Below are positions 15,881 to 24,494 of a DNA stretch of 64,000 nucleotides, piece after piece (positions within the stretch are counted from its first letter, which is position 1; each line of letters opens with the position of its first letter). This stretch comes from Kosakonia sp. SMBL-WEM22 (GTDB lineage Bacteria > Pseudomonadota > Gammaproteobacteria > Enterobacterales > Enterobacteriaceae), in the NCBI RefSeq assembly GCF_014490785.1, contig NZ_CP051488.1, forward strand, positions 558,001 to 622,000. Direction: 5' to 3'. A program made the translations under genes and the position numbers. The notes under the pieces were generated by a model. That model ran no database searches and was not told the DNA's origin. It saw only the letters and a program-made list of their open reading frames with translations.

Positions 15881-17824
15881 TTATTTGCGTAAATCGATGC
15901 TGTAAAGCGCGAAGCCAATCTCGTCGTTACCGACTTTCTGCATTGGATACTGCGCTTTCTCTTTGATAAATGCCGCCGCTTTTTCCGTTGGCGCAGTTTC
16001 AAAGCGAAGATCCAGCTTGTGGCTACTGCTGATCGGTGCCAGTCGCCAGTTGTTATCCGCCGCCGGGTGGATCTCCCCTGCGCGCTGCGTCTCATCGCTG
16101 ATCCACTTCGCCAGCACCGCGCGGTTCTCATCCGGCGAGGCAAAAGCGATATGGCTGTCGCCAGTACCGGCAAACTTGCCGCCGTAAGCGCGGTAGTTAT
16201 TGGTGGCAACGAGGAAGACCGCATTCGGATCGATAGGCTTGCCGTCAAAGGTCAGGTTCTTAATACGCTCCGCCTTGGGATTGATGCTCTGGCACTCGCC
16301 GTCATAGCGCGCTGGCTGGGTGACATCAATCTGGTACTTCACGCCGTCGATAACGTCGAAGTTATAGGTGCGGAAACCGTCCCAGTTGATTAAGTTCTGC
16401 GGCTTGTCGCTGTTGGGATCGATCTGGTTGAACTGCCCGGCAGAGCACTCCAGCCACTCCTTCACCTCTTTGCCGGTCGCTTTCACCACCACCAGCGTAT
16501 TGGGGTAGAGGTAGAGATCGGCAGCGTTACGGAAAGTGAGCTGCCCCTTTTCCACTTCAACAAAACTGGCCGGATCGTTTTTACGCCCGCCCGCTTTAAA
16601 CGGCGCGGCGGCAGAGAGCACCGGCAGCTTCGCCAGATCGGGATCGCCCTGAATAAAGTGCTCCACATAGGCTTTCTGCGCGTTATTCACCACCTGCACG
16701 GTCGGGTCGTCCTGCACCAGCGACAGGTAGCTGTACATGTTGTCCGCCGATTTGCCAATCGGTTTACCGACGAACTCGCGGGTGGCATCGTGATCGTGTT
16801 TGAGGATCTGCACCAGCTTCGCATCTTCGCCAACCAGCGCTTTTTTGGCCGCAGCATCATAAATCGGGCGCGCTTCCGCTTTCGCGTCGCTCACTTGCCA
16901 CTTACCGGCATCGTTATTCAGCACCAGGTCGACCACGCCGAGGTGATCGCCCCACATGCCCGGCATCACCGCCGGAATACCGTTCAGCGTCCCTTTGTTA
17001 ATATCCGCGCCTTTGATGGCGGCAAACTCCTTGCTCGGGAAGACGGCGTGCGCGTGACCAAACAGGATCGCATCCACGCCCGGCACCTGGCTGAGGTAGT
17101 AAACGGAGTTCTCCGCCATCGCCTGGTAAGGCTCCGCCGAGAGGCCGGAATGGGCAACGACTACCACCAGATCGGCACCTTTCGCGCGCATCTCCGGCAC
17201 ATAGTGGCGCGCGGTTTCCGTGATGTCGTTCACCGTCACTTTGCCGCTCAGGTTGGCTTTGTCCCACACCATAATTTGCGGCGGCACGAAGCCGATATAA
17301 CCAATTCGCAGGGTGTGGGTTTTACCTTCTTTATCCACCACCGGCGTCTCTTTAATGAGATACGGGGTGAAGAGCGGTTTATTGGTTTTCGCGTCGATGA
17401 TATTGGCGTTCACATAGGGGAATTTCGCCCCGGCCAGCGCCATATGCAGGTAATCCAGCCCATAGTTAAATTCGTGGTTGCCGAGGTTGCCGACCGCGTA
17501 ATCGAGGGTGTTCAGCGCTTTGTAGACCGGGTGAATATCGCCCTTTTTCAGCCCCTTTGCCGCCATATAGTCGCCGAGCGGGCTGCCCTGGATTAAGTCA
17601 CCGTTATCGACCAGCACACTGTTTTTCGTTTCGCCGCGCGCGGCATTAATCAGGCTGGCGGTGCGCACCAGGCCAAACTTTTCCGTTGCCGACTCTTTGT
17701 AGTAATCAAAATCCATCATATTGCTATGCAAATCAGTGGTTTCCATAATGCGTAAATCCACCGTTGCCGCTTGCGCGCTGGCCGCAATCAGCGTGGCCAA
17801 AAGCGTTGCACTAAACTTAATCAT
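15881..17824 (-). CDS. cpdB: periplasmic 2',3'-cyclic-nucleotide 2'-phosphodiesterase/3'-nucleotidase
   Basis: This is a 647-residue protein, as in E. coli, starting MIKFSATLLATLIAASAQA, a clear signal peptide cut near residue 19. The metallophosphatase domain carries the metal motifs METTDLHSN, DNGDLIQG, GNLGNHEFNYG, VVVAHSGLS and FGHAHAVF. The C-terminal 5'-nucleotidase domain includes PAARYDGECQ and GTGDSHIAFASPDENR. It hydrolyses 2',3'-cyclic nucleotides and 3'-nucleotides so that nucleosides can be imported. It is divergent from cysQ, as in E. coli. Confidence 0.97.
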   Translation of the reverse strand: MIKFSATLLATLIAASAQAATVDLRIMETTDLHSNMMDFDYYKESATEKFGLVRTASLINAARGETKNSVLVDNGDLIQGSPLGDYMAAKGLKKGDIHPVYKALNTLDYAVGNLGNHEFNYGLDYLHMALAGAKFPYVNANIIDAKTNKPLFTPYLIKETPVVDKEGKTHTLRIGYIGFVPPQIMVWDKANLSGKVTVNDITETARHYVPEMRAKGADLVVVVAHSGLSAEPYQAMAENSVYYLSQVPGVDAILFGHAHAVFPSKEFAAIKGADINKGTLNGIPAVMPGMWGDHLGVVDLVLNNDAGKWQVSDAKAEARPIYDAAAKKALVGEDAKLVQILKHDHDATREFVGKPIGKSADNMYSYLSLVQDDPTVQVVNNAQKAYVEHFIQGDPDLAKLPVLSAAAPFKAGGRKNDPASFVEVEKGQLTFRNAADLYLYPNTLVVVKATGKEVKEWLECSAGQFNQIDPNSDKPQNLINWDGFRTYNFDVIDGVKYQIDVTQPARYDGECQSINPKAERIKNLTFDGKPIDPNAVFLVATNNYRAYGGKFAGTGDSHIAFASPDENRAVLAKWISDETQRAGEIHPAADNNWRLAPISSSHKLDLRFETAPTEKAAAFIKEKAQYPMQKVGNDEIGFALYSIDLRK

Positions 17825-18012
17825 CAGAGGCGTCCTTTTCGATCTAAGCCACAAAAGAAATTGTTATGTACAGTGTGTTGCTTACAGAATTGTGAATAGT
17901 GCCATAAAAGTGAGCAGTGAAACTGCAATCCCTCTCACAGTTGGCAGATCGCGGCGCAATGCGATATAAGTAAAACAATGAGTTACACACCACTGCACAG
18001 AGAGAGGTGGAT

Positions 18013-18756
18013 ATGTTAGAAGCAATTTGTCAGCTCGCGCGCGACGCGGGCGATGCCATTATGCAGGTGTACGACGGCCATCAGCCGATGGATGTGACCA
18101 GTAAAGTGGATGACTCGCCGGTAACGGCAGCGGATATCGCCGCGCACCATGTGATTGCGCGCGGGTTACAGGCGTTAGCGCCGGATATTCCAATCCTGTC
18201 TGAAGAAGATCCTCCCGCGTGGGAGACGCGCCAGAATTGGCAGCGTTTCTGGCTGGTAGACCCGCTCGATGGCACCAAAGAGTTTATCAAGCGTAACGGT
18301 GAGTTTACCGTCAACATCGCACTGATTAAGCAGGGCAAACCGGTGCTGGGCGTGGTCTATGCCCCGGTGCTTGATGTGATGTATGCCGCCGCAGAGGGCA
18401 GTGTATGGAAAGAGGAGGGCGGTCATCGTCAGCCGATTCAGGTGCGTGATGCACGACCGCCGCTGGTGGTGATTAGCCGTTCACATTCGAACGATCCGGA
18501 GCTGGAGGAGTATCTGCACCAGCTCGGCGAGCATCAAACCACGGCGATTGGTTCATCACTGAAATTCTGCCTGGTGGCCGAGGGGAAAGCGCAGCTCTAT
18601 CCGCGCTTTGGGCCGACCAGCGTCTGGGACACCGCTGCCGGCCACGCGGTGGCGGTAGCGGCCGGGGCACACGTTCACGACTGGAAAGGGCGCACGCTTG
18701 ATTACACCCCGCGTGAATCCTTCCTCAACCCCGGCTTTCGCGTCTCTATTTACTGA
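18013..18756 (+). CDS. cysQ: 3'(2'),5'-bisphosphate nucleotidase CysQ
   Basis: This is a 247-residue inositol-monophosphatase-fold protein. The metal-binding motifs are all present: DDSPVTAADIAA, SEEDPP, WLVDPLDGTKEF and WDTAAGHAV. It removes the 3'-phosphate from PAP made during sulfate assimilation. I chose the ATG at 18013, five bases after GAGG; a GTG two codons earlier is possible. The 3' end overlaps convergent ytfJ by 11 bp. Confidence 0.96.
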   Translation: MLEAICQLARDAGDAIMQVYDGHQPMDVTSKVDDSPVTAADIAAHHVIARGLQALAPDIPILSEEDPPAWETRQNWQRFWLVDPLDGTKEFIKRNGEFTVNIALIKQGKPVLGVVYAPVLDVMYAAAEGSVWKEEGGHRQPIQVRDARPPLVVISRSHSNDPELEEYLHQLGEHQTTAIGSSLKFCLVAEGKAQLYPRFGPTSVWDTAAGHAVAVAAGAHVHDWKGRTLDYTPRESFLNPGFRVSIY

Positions 18757-19303
18757 GCAGTTTATGCAGCAGGTCAACCACCTGCTGCACCTCTTGCTGG
18801 CTCAGGCTGCCATCTTTGGCAAACTCTACGCGCCCCTCTTTATCAAGCACCACAATCGCAGAGCCTTTCTCTTCCAGCTGCCAGGCTTTACGCACGGAGC
18901 CTTCGCTGTCGACAATAAATTGTGACCATGGATAGAGCTTCTTATTGCTCTCGAGGCTGCTGCGCACAAACATCGCGCTGCCCGGAATGGCGTCATCAGT
19001 GTTCACAATGGTGGTGGTCTGGTATCTGTCGTGCGGCAGGTTGGCGCTCTTGATTGCCTCAATCAGCGCGGCATTCTTCTCTTTCGCCGAGGTGCGACCG
19101 GCAATATGCATCACCACGCGCACTTTTCCTGCAAGCTGCGAGCTATTCCAGTTTTTGTAGCTAAACTTGTCATTATTCAGCAGCAGCTCCCCGCGGTCGG
19201 CAACGCCCACAGGCGGCACGCGCTGGTTGGTTTCAAAGTTATGTGCTGAAGCGACCAGCGGCAGTAACAAGCATGTCGCTGCCAGAATGTTACGTAGGGT
19301 CAT
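18746..19303 (-). CDS. ytfJ: YtfJ-family periplasmic protein
   Basis: This is a 185-residue protein starting MTLRNILAATCLLLPLVASA, a signal peptide cut before HNFETN. The mature part matches the YtfJ family (VMHIAGRTSAKEKNAALIEAI, TTTIVNTDDAIPGSAMFVRSSLE). The layout recalls thioredoxin-like folds, but no CxxC motif is present. Function unknown. It overlaps convergent cysQ by 11 bp. Confidence 0.93.
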   Translation of the reverse strand: MTLRNILAATCLLLPLVASAHNFETNQRVPPVGVADRGELLLNNDKFSYKNWNSSQLAGKVRVVMHIAGRTSAKEKNAALIEAIKSANLPHDRYQTTTIVNTDDAIPGSAMFVRSSLESNKKLYPWSQFIVDSEGSVRKAWQLEEKGSAIVVLDKEGRVEFAKDGSLSQQEVQQVVDLLHKLLSK

Positions 19304-19639
19304 GGTGTCTCCGTCTCTCATGTTTATATGCAGGTGATCCGACCACTCGGTACGGCAGTTTAATCATATGTGCGATCAATACGCTTTTCCCGCAATTGGG
19401 ATGCCAGTTTGCGGGTTAACGCACATATCGGTTAAAAAACGTAGGCTTATACTGCGAACTTTCAGGGTTTGAAAAGAAAATTCTGATTAATTGTCATGAA
19501 AAGGTAAATAAACCCATTCAGACTATGTATCGGTCATGTTGTGGACTATAGTCACTGGGCAACAAAATTTGCGCTCATCAACGTTGGACCAAATGTGGTA
19601 CCGCAAGGGCGTAATCTGTTTTACAGGAGAGATAGAAGA
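19304..19639 (+). other. intergenic region upstream of ytfK
   Basis: The 336-bp gap holds the divergent promoters of ytfJ and ytfK. A possible -10 is TATACT at 19448, and TTGTCAT at 19491 is one half of a Pho-box-like element; E. coli ytfK has been reported as PhoB-responsive. The second half-site is poor, so I do not call a Pho box. I see no gene in this stretch. Confidence 0.35.
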
Positions 19640-19846
19640 ATGAAAATTTTCCAGCGTTACAACCCACTTCAGGTGGCTAAGTACGTCAAGATCCTGTTCC
19701 GTGGACGGTTGTATATCAAGGACGTTGGCGCTTTCGAGTTTGATAAGGGCAAAATCCTTCTGCCGAAAGTGAAAGACAAACAGCACTTCTCTGTGATGTC
19801 TGAAGTTAACCGCCAGGTGCTGCGCCTGCAGACCGAAATGGCTTAA
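19640..19846 (+). CDS. ytfK: YtfK, modulator of SpoT-dependent (p)ppGpp accumulation
   Basis: This is a 68-residue protein, MKIFQRYNPLQVAKYVKILFRGRLYIKDVG, ending NRQVLRLQTEMA, the same length as E. coli YtfK. In E. coli it binds SpoT and tilts it toward (p)ppGpp synthesis during phosphate or fatty-acid starvation. The true start is the ATG at 19640, 9 bp after AGGAGAG. The open frame upstream has no ribosome site. Confidence 0.93.
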   Translation: MKIFQRYNPLQVAKYVKILFRGRLYIKDVGAFEFDKGKILLPKVKDKQHFSVMSEVNRQVLRLQTEMA

Positions 19847-19883
19847 TCTTTTGTGCTATGCAGTAATAAAGTCCTATAAAAAA

Positions 19884-19902
19884 ACGGCCCCGCAGGGGCC
19901 GT
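19884..19902 (-). terminator. terminator of paeA
   Basis: ACGGCCCC and GGGGCCGT form an 8-bp stem. On the minus strand it is followed by seven T residues, so it ends the paeA transcript; it may also stop ytfK weakly. Confidence 0.8.
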
Positions 19903-19922
19903 TGATGTTTCCGCTTCTGGCT

Positions 19923-21257
19923 TTACGCCGCGCCTTTATCTTCCATATCCGGTAACTTCGGCGTCAGCACCGCGGTGCGGGCATCAATGCGCGTCACCAG
20001 CAGCTGATCGATACGGTAGTTATCAATATCCACCACTTCGAATTTGTAACCGGAGAACTTCACCGCATCGGTACGTTTCGGGATCTTACGCAGCATAAAC
20101 ATCATAAAACCGCCGATGGTTTCATAGTTGCCGGACTGCGGAAACTCATCGATATCCAGCACGCGCATTACGTCGTCAATCGGCGTACCGCCGTCAATCA
20201 GCCATGAGTTTTCATCGCGGGCGACGATCATCTCTTCCACCTGGCCGACCAGATCGCCCATCAGGGTGGTCATCACATCGTTCAGGGTAATCACGCCGAC
20301 CACCAGCGCATATTCGTTCATGATCACCGCGAAGTCTTCGCCCGCGGTTTTGAAACTTTCCAGCGCTTCTGAGAGCGTCAGGGTGTCCGGCACAATCAGC
20401 GTATTGCGGATCTGCACGCCGCTGTTCAGCGCCATGCTCTGGTTAGCCAGCACGCGGTTAAGCAGATCTTTCGAATCAACATAGCCGACGATATGGTCGA
20501 TATCGCCGTTACAGACCAGAAACTTCGAGTGCGGATGCTCCGACACTTTGTTTTTCAGGCTCTGCTCATCTTCATGCAGGTCGAACCAAATCACGTTTTC
20601 ACGCGAAGTCATCGACGAGGGAACGGTGCGCGACTCGAGTTCAAACACGTTCTCAATCAGTTCATGCTCCTGCTTACGCAGCACCCCGGCTAACGCACCG
20701 GCTTCTACCACCGCGTAAATATCGTCAGAGGTGATGTCATCTTTGCGCACCATCGGCAGTTTGAAGATGCGGAAAATGACGTTCGCCATGCCGTTAAAGA
20801 ACCAGACCAGCGGGCGGAAAACGAAGAGACAGAAGCGCATCGGGTTGATGATGCGCAAAGCCACAACTTCGGGCGCAATCATACCGATGCGTTTCGGCGT
20901 CAAATCAGCAAACAAAATGAAGAGACCCGTTACCAGCGAGAAGGAGATGATAAAACTCAACTGATCGGCAAGCTCCGGGGAAACGACATTGAGCAGCAGA
21001 TTGTAAAACGCAGGAGAGAAGGCGGCGTCACCGACGATACCACCCAAAATGGCGACGGCGTTAAGGCCGATCTGCACCACGGTGAAGAAGGTGCCGGGAT
21101 TTTCCTGCATCTTCAGGATGCGTTGGGCGTTGATGTTGCCATCATCGGCAAGCAGTTTAAGTTTGATTTTTCGCGATGCGGCAAGCGAGATCTCAGATAA
21201 CGAGAAAAACGCACTCACCGCGATCAGACAGAGTATGACTAAAATACTGTTTAACAT
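19923..21257 (-). CDS. paeA: CNNM/CorC-family polyamine exporter PaeA (YtfL)
   Basis: This is a 444-residue protein. The N-terminal CNNM membrane domain (about 1-190, four hydrophobic segments) opens MLNSILVILCLIAVSAFFSLSEISLAASRKIKL. Two CBS domains follow (about 205-330, including FAVIMNEYALVVGVITLNDVMTTLMGDL). The CorC_HlyC domain is C-terminal (DENSWLIDGGTPIDDVMRVLDIDEFP to YRIDQLLVTRI). E. coli YtfL was shown to export cadaverine and putrescine and renamed PaeA; older annotations call it a hemolysin-like protein. It is monocistronic. Confidence 0.92.
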   Translation of the reverse strand: MLNSILVILCLIAVSAFFSLSEISLAASRKIKLKLLADDGNINAQRILKMQENPGTFFTVVQIGLNAVAILGGIVGDAAFSPAFYNLLLNVVSPELADQLSFIISFSLVTGLFILFADLTPKRIGMIAPEVVALRIINPMRFCLFVFRPLVWFFNGMANVIFRIFKLPMVRKDDITSDDIYAVVEAGALAGVLRKQEHELIENVFELESRTVPSSMTSRENVIWFDLHEDEQSLKNKVSEHPHSKFLVCNGDIDHIVGYVDSKDLLNRVLANQSMALNSGVQIRNTLIVPDTLTLSEALESFKTAGEDFAVIMNEYALVVGVITLNDVMTTLMGDLVGQVEEMIVARDENSWLIDGGTPIDDVMRVLDIDEFPQSGNYETIGGFMMFMLRKIPKRTDAVKFSGYKFEVVDIDNYRIDQLLVTRIDARTAVLTPKLPDMEDKGAA

Positions 21258-21487
21258 AATTTATCCAGCTATTAACTGGATCCTCGGAAGGGTTTTTTGG
21301 AATATCCATGTGGTAAACACAATGAATGCCGGTCCGAAGCGGTGAACCGGCAATTGCGCCGTTAGTATAGCGTAAGCTCCGGTGACGCTGCCAGAGGCGT
21401 AGTCGCTTTGTTATTGCGCGGAAAAACATCGGGTCTTTTCCGGATTACTTACCGCCTGGTAATTAAAATTGCACACAATAGTTAAGG

Positions 21488-21814
21488 TTATTTTGCAACT
21501 TTAACGTATTTGTTCTGCGGCATAGCGAAATAGCTTATCAAGGCAAAAAAGCCGGCACCCCAGCGTATTGAGTCGTATCGATCGACATCAAGGTTGATAT
21601 GCAAGAAGCCTTTCATAAAAGAGGTGCCATGCATCAAAATACAAAACTGAATGGCGGCCACTGCAACGACAAAAAAAGTATAAAACACCGAGATCCAGTA
21701 ATGATTTCTGTTGTTAATCGTAGTTTTGATCGCAATAAGCAGCGCGAATATCGCTACTGAAAGGGTGTAATAGAGAATAATCGGCCATATCTGCAGAGGC
21801 TGAAATAGCGCCAT
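21488..21814 (-). CDS. small membrane protein of unknown function
   Basis: This is a 108-residue protein with three clear hydrophobic segments: about 10-30 (IILYYTLSVAIFALLIAI), 41-65 (ISVFYTFFVVAVAAIQFCILM) and 85-100. I do not recognise the family. Base composition is distinctly more AT-rich than msrA and paeA on either side, and E. coli has no gene here. It lies 55 bp downstream of msrA behind the msrA terminator, so it probably uses its own promoter. The ribosome site is weak. Confidence 0.6.
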   Translation of the reverse strand: MALFQPLQIWPIILYYTLSVAIFALLIAIKTTINNRNHYWISVFYTFFVVAVAAIQFCILMHGTSFMKGFLHINLDVDRYDSIRWGAGFFALISYFAMPQNKYVKVAK

Positions 21815-21841
21815 TTATCTGGCTTCCATCAACACAAAAAA

Positions 21842-21863
21842 AGCCGACCTTTTCAGGCCGACT
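21842..21863 (-). terminator. terminator of msrA
   Basis: On the minus strand AGTCGGCC pairs with GGTCGGCT (two G-U pairs), followed by seven T residues, directly after the msrA stop codon. Confidence 0.8.
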
Positions 21864-21869
21864 ATCCCG

Positions 21870-22514
21870 TTACTGATTAAGCTGCGGCGGCAAGCACACG
21901 CCGATGCCGCCGATCCCGCAATAGCCCTGCGGATTTTTATAGAGATATTGCTGGTGCTCATCTTCCGCGTAATAGAAGGGTTTGGCGCTAGCGATCTCGG
22001 TGGTGACGGTGCGTGCATCGCCCGCTTCACGCATCGCGTCCTGGAAGCGTGCCAGGCTTTCGCGTGCGGCAGCGTCCTGCTCCGGGGTAAGCGGATAGAT
22101 GGCGGAGCGGTATTGCGTACCCCGGTCATTGCCCTGACGCATCCCCTGGGCTGGGTCGTGGTTCTCCCAGAAAATTTGTAACAGCTGCTCGTAGCTCACC
22201 ACTTTCGGATCGTAAACCACGCGTACCGCTTCGGCATGACCGGTCTGGCCGCTGCACACTTCGCGGTAGGTCGGGTTCGGCGTGTAGCCGCCGGTGTAGC
22301 CTGCGGCGGTGCTGTAGACCCCTTCACGCTGCCAGAAGAGGCGTTCAACGCCCCAGAAGCATCCCATGGCGAAAATCGCGACTTCCATCCCTTCCGGAAC
22401 ATGTGTCATCGAGTGCTCGTTAACAGCATGTAAACTGGCGACAGGCATCGGCGTCGGGCGTCCGGGCAGAGCATCAGACGGAGAAACAAGGTTATTTTTA
22501 TCGAACAGGCTCAC
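21870..22514 (-). CDS. msrA: peptide methionine-S-sulfoxide reductase MsrA
   Basis: This is a 214-residue protein. The catalytic motif GCFWGVE places the nucleophile at Cys52, and the recycling cysteines are Cys199 and Cys207 near the C-terminus (GYCGIGGIGVC), the E. coli arrangement. It reduces methionine-S-sulfoxide in proteins using thioredoxin. Length and N-terminal extension match the E. coli enzyme. It is divergent from tamA. Confidence 0.97.
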   Translation of the reverse strand: MSLFDKNNLVSPSDALPGRPTPMPVASLHAVNEHSMTHVPEGMEVAIFAMGCFWGVERLFWQREGVYSTAAGYTGGYTPNPTYREVCSGQTGHAEAVRVVYDPKVVSYEQLLQIFWENHDPAQGMRQGNDRGTQYRSAIYPLTPEQDAAARESLARFQDAMREAGDARTVTTEIASAKPFYYAEDEHQQYLYKNPQGYCGIGGIGVCLPPQLNQ

Positions 22515-22760
22515 GGTAATACCTCCCGGCGAGTGTCATTGCGGTTAGGGTTGTGTTAAGGATGGTGTTTTAACACAATGTACGGCCTAAATCAGACTAG
22601 ATTTAAACATAAGAAATTTTGGGCTAGTCGTCCGTTTTTCAACCCGATAAAACGGGTTTTTATCGGCCTGGCTGATGCTATCGTGGCACAATCAGGCCCA
22701 GCGCGGAGCTGCGCTTACGTTTCCTTCCAGGAGTGGGAGCGAGGATATTCAGGAGAGAAC

Positions 22761-24494
22761 GTGCCAAAGATCCGTCTTTTATGTTTTGCCGGTTTGTTGC
22801 TGGTGAGCGAAACGGCATTCGCCGCCAATGTGCGATTGCAACTTGAGGGGTTAACCGGGCAACTGCAGAAAAATGTCCGCGCCCAACTGTCGACTATCCA
22901 GAGTGATGAAGTGACGCCCGACCGCCGTTTCCAGGCACGCGTTGATGACGCCATCCGCGAAGGGTTAAAAGCGTTAGGCTACTACGAGCCAACCATCGTT
23001 TTTGAACTGCGTCCACCGCCGGAGAAGGGGCGTCAGGTGCTAATCGCCCGTGTTACGGCGGGCGAGCCTGTGCGCATTGGCGGCAATAGCGTGATCCTGC
23101 GCGGCGGCGCGCGCACCGACAGCGACTACCTTTCGCTGCTGAAAAAGCGCCCGGCTATCGGCACGGTGTTAAACCACCACGACTACGACAGCTTTAAAAA
23201 ATCCCTGACCAGCGTCGCGCTGCGCAAAGGCTACTTCGACAGTCAGTTCAACAAAAGCCAGCTTGGCATAGCGCTGGATCGCCGCCAGGCGTTCTGGGAT
23301 ATCGATTATGACAGTGGTCAGCGTTACCGCTTCGGCGATGTCACCTTCCAGGGTTCGCAAATTCGCGACGAGTATCTGCAAAACCTCGTCCCTTTCCACG
23401 AGGGCGAGTATTACCAGACCCAGGATCTGGCGGAGCTAAACCGCCGCCTCTCCGCCACCGGCTGGTTTAACTCGGTGATTGTCGCGCCGGAGTTCGACAA
23501 AGCGCGTAAGACCAAAGTGCTGCCGCTGAGAGGCGTGGTCTCACCGCGTACGGAAAACACCATTGAAACCGGCGTCGGTTACTCCACCGATGTCGGGCCG
23601 CGCGTTAAAGCGACGTGGAAAAAACCGTGGGTTAACTCCTACGGGCACAGTTTTACCACCAGCATGAGCGTCTCCGCGCCCGAGCAGCAGCTCGATTTCA
23701 GCTATAAGATACCGTTGCTGAAAAATCCTCTGGAGCAGTACTACCTGGTGCAGGGCGGGTTCAAGCGTACCGATCTTAACGATACAGAAGCGGACTCAAC
23801 CACGCTGGCGCTGTCGCGCTACTGGGATCTCTCCAGCGGCTGGCAGCGGGCGATCAACCTGCGCTGGAGCCTCGATCACTTCACGCAGGCCAACGTCACC
23901 AACACCACCATGCTGCTCTATCCGGGCGTGATGATCAGCCGTACCCGCTCGCGCGGTGGGCTGATGCCGACCTGGGGCGACTCCCAGCGCTACTCGGTCG
24001 ATTACTCCAACACCGCCTGGGGATCGGATGTCGACTTCCTCGTTTTGCAGGCGCAAAACGTCTGGATCCGTACGCTCTACGATCGCCACCGCTTTATCGC
24101 ACGCGGCAACCTCGGCTGGATCGAAACCGGGGATTTCCAGCGCGTGCCGCCGGATCTGCGCTTCTTCGCCGGGGGCGATCGCAGTATTCGTGGTTATAAA
24201 TACAAATCGATCTCGCCGGAGAACGAACGCGGCAAGCTGATCGGCGCCTCAAAACTGGCGACCGGCTCGCTGGAGTACCAGTACAACGTCACCGGCAAAT
24301 GGTGGGGCGCGGTGTTTGTCGACAGCGGCGAAGCGGTGAGCGATATCCGCCGCAGCAACTTTAAAACCGGCACCGGCGTCGGCGTGCGCTGGCAGTCGCC
24401 GGTCGGGCCAATCAAGCTCGATTTCGCGGTACCGGTCGGCGATAAAGAGGAGCACGGGTTGCAGTTTTACATCGGGTTGGGGCCAGAATTATGA
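22761..24494 (+). CDS. tamA: translocation and assembly module outer-membrane protein TamA
   Basis: This is a 577-residue protein, exactly the E. coli length, when started at the GTG at 22761 preceded by AGGAGAG. The signal peptide is VPKIRLLCFAGLLLVSETAFA, cut before ANVRLQL. Three POTRA domains (about 22-265) and an Omp85 barrel follow. The barrel contains the conserved lid motif FFAGGDRSIRGYKYKSI and ends YIGLGPEL. It forms the TAM complex with TamB, which helps insert autotransporters and move lipids to the outer membrane. The frame runs open another 61 codons upstream, but without a ribosome site or signal peptide. Confidence 0.96.
   Translation: MPKIRLLCFAGLLLVSETAFAANVRLQLEGLTGQLQKNVRAQLSTIQSDEVTPDRRFQARVDDAIREGLKALGYYEPTIVFELRPPPEKGRQVLIARVTAGEPVRIGGNSVILRGGARTDSDYLSLLKKRPAIGTVLNHHDYDSFKKSLTSVALRKGYFDSQFNKSQLGIALDRRQAFWDIDYDSGQRYRFGDVTFQGSQIRDEYLQNLVPFHEGEYYQTQDLAELNRRLSATGWFNSVIVAPEFDKARKTKVLPLRGVVSPRTENTIETGVGYSTDVGPRVKATWKKPWVNSYGHSFTTSMSVSAPEQQLDFSYKIPLLKNPLEQYYLVQGGFKRTDLNDTEADSTTLALSRYWDLSSGWQRAINLRWSLDHFTQANVTNTTMLLYPGVMISRTRSRGGLMPTWGDSQRYSVDYSNTAWGSDVDFLVLQAQNVWIRTLYDRHRFIARGNLGWIETGDFQRVPPDLRFFAGGDRSIRGYKYKSISPENERGKLIGASKLATGSLEYQYNVTGKWWGAVFVDSGEAVSDIRRSNFKTGTGVGVRWQSPVGPIKLDFAVPVGDKEEHGLQFYIGLGPEL

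Noticed and set aside
22578..22760. 61-codon N-terminal extension of tamA
   Set aside because: The signal peptide begins at the GTG at 22761, which has a strong AGGAGAG site and gives the usual 577 residues.
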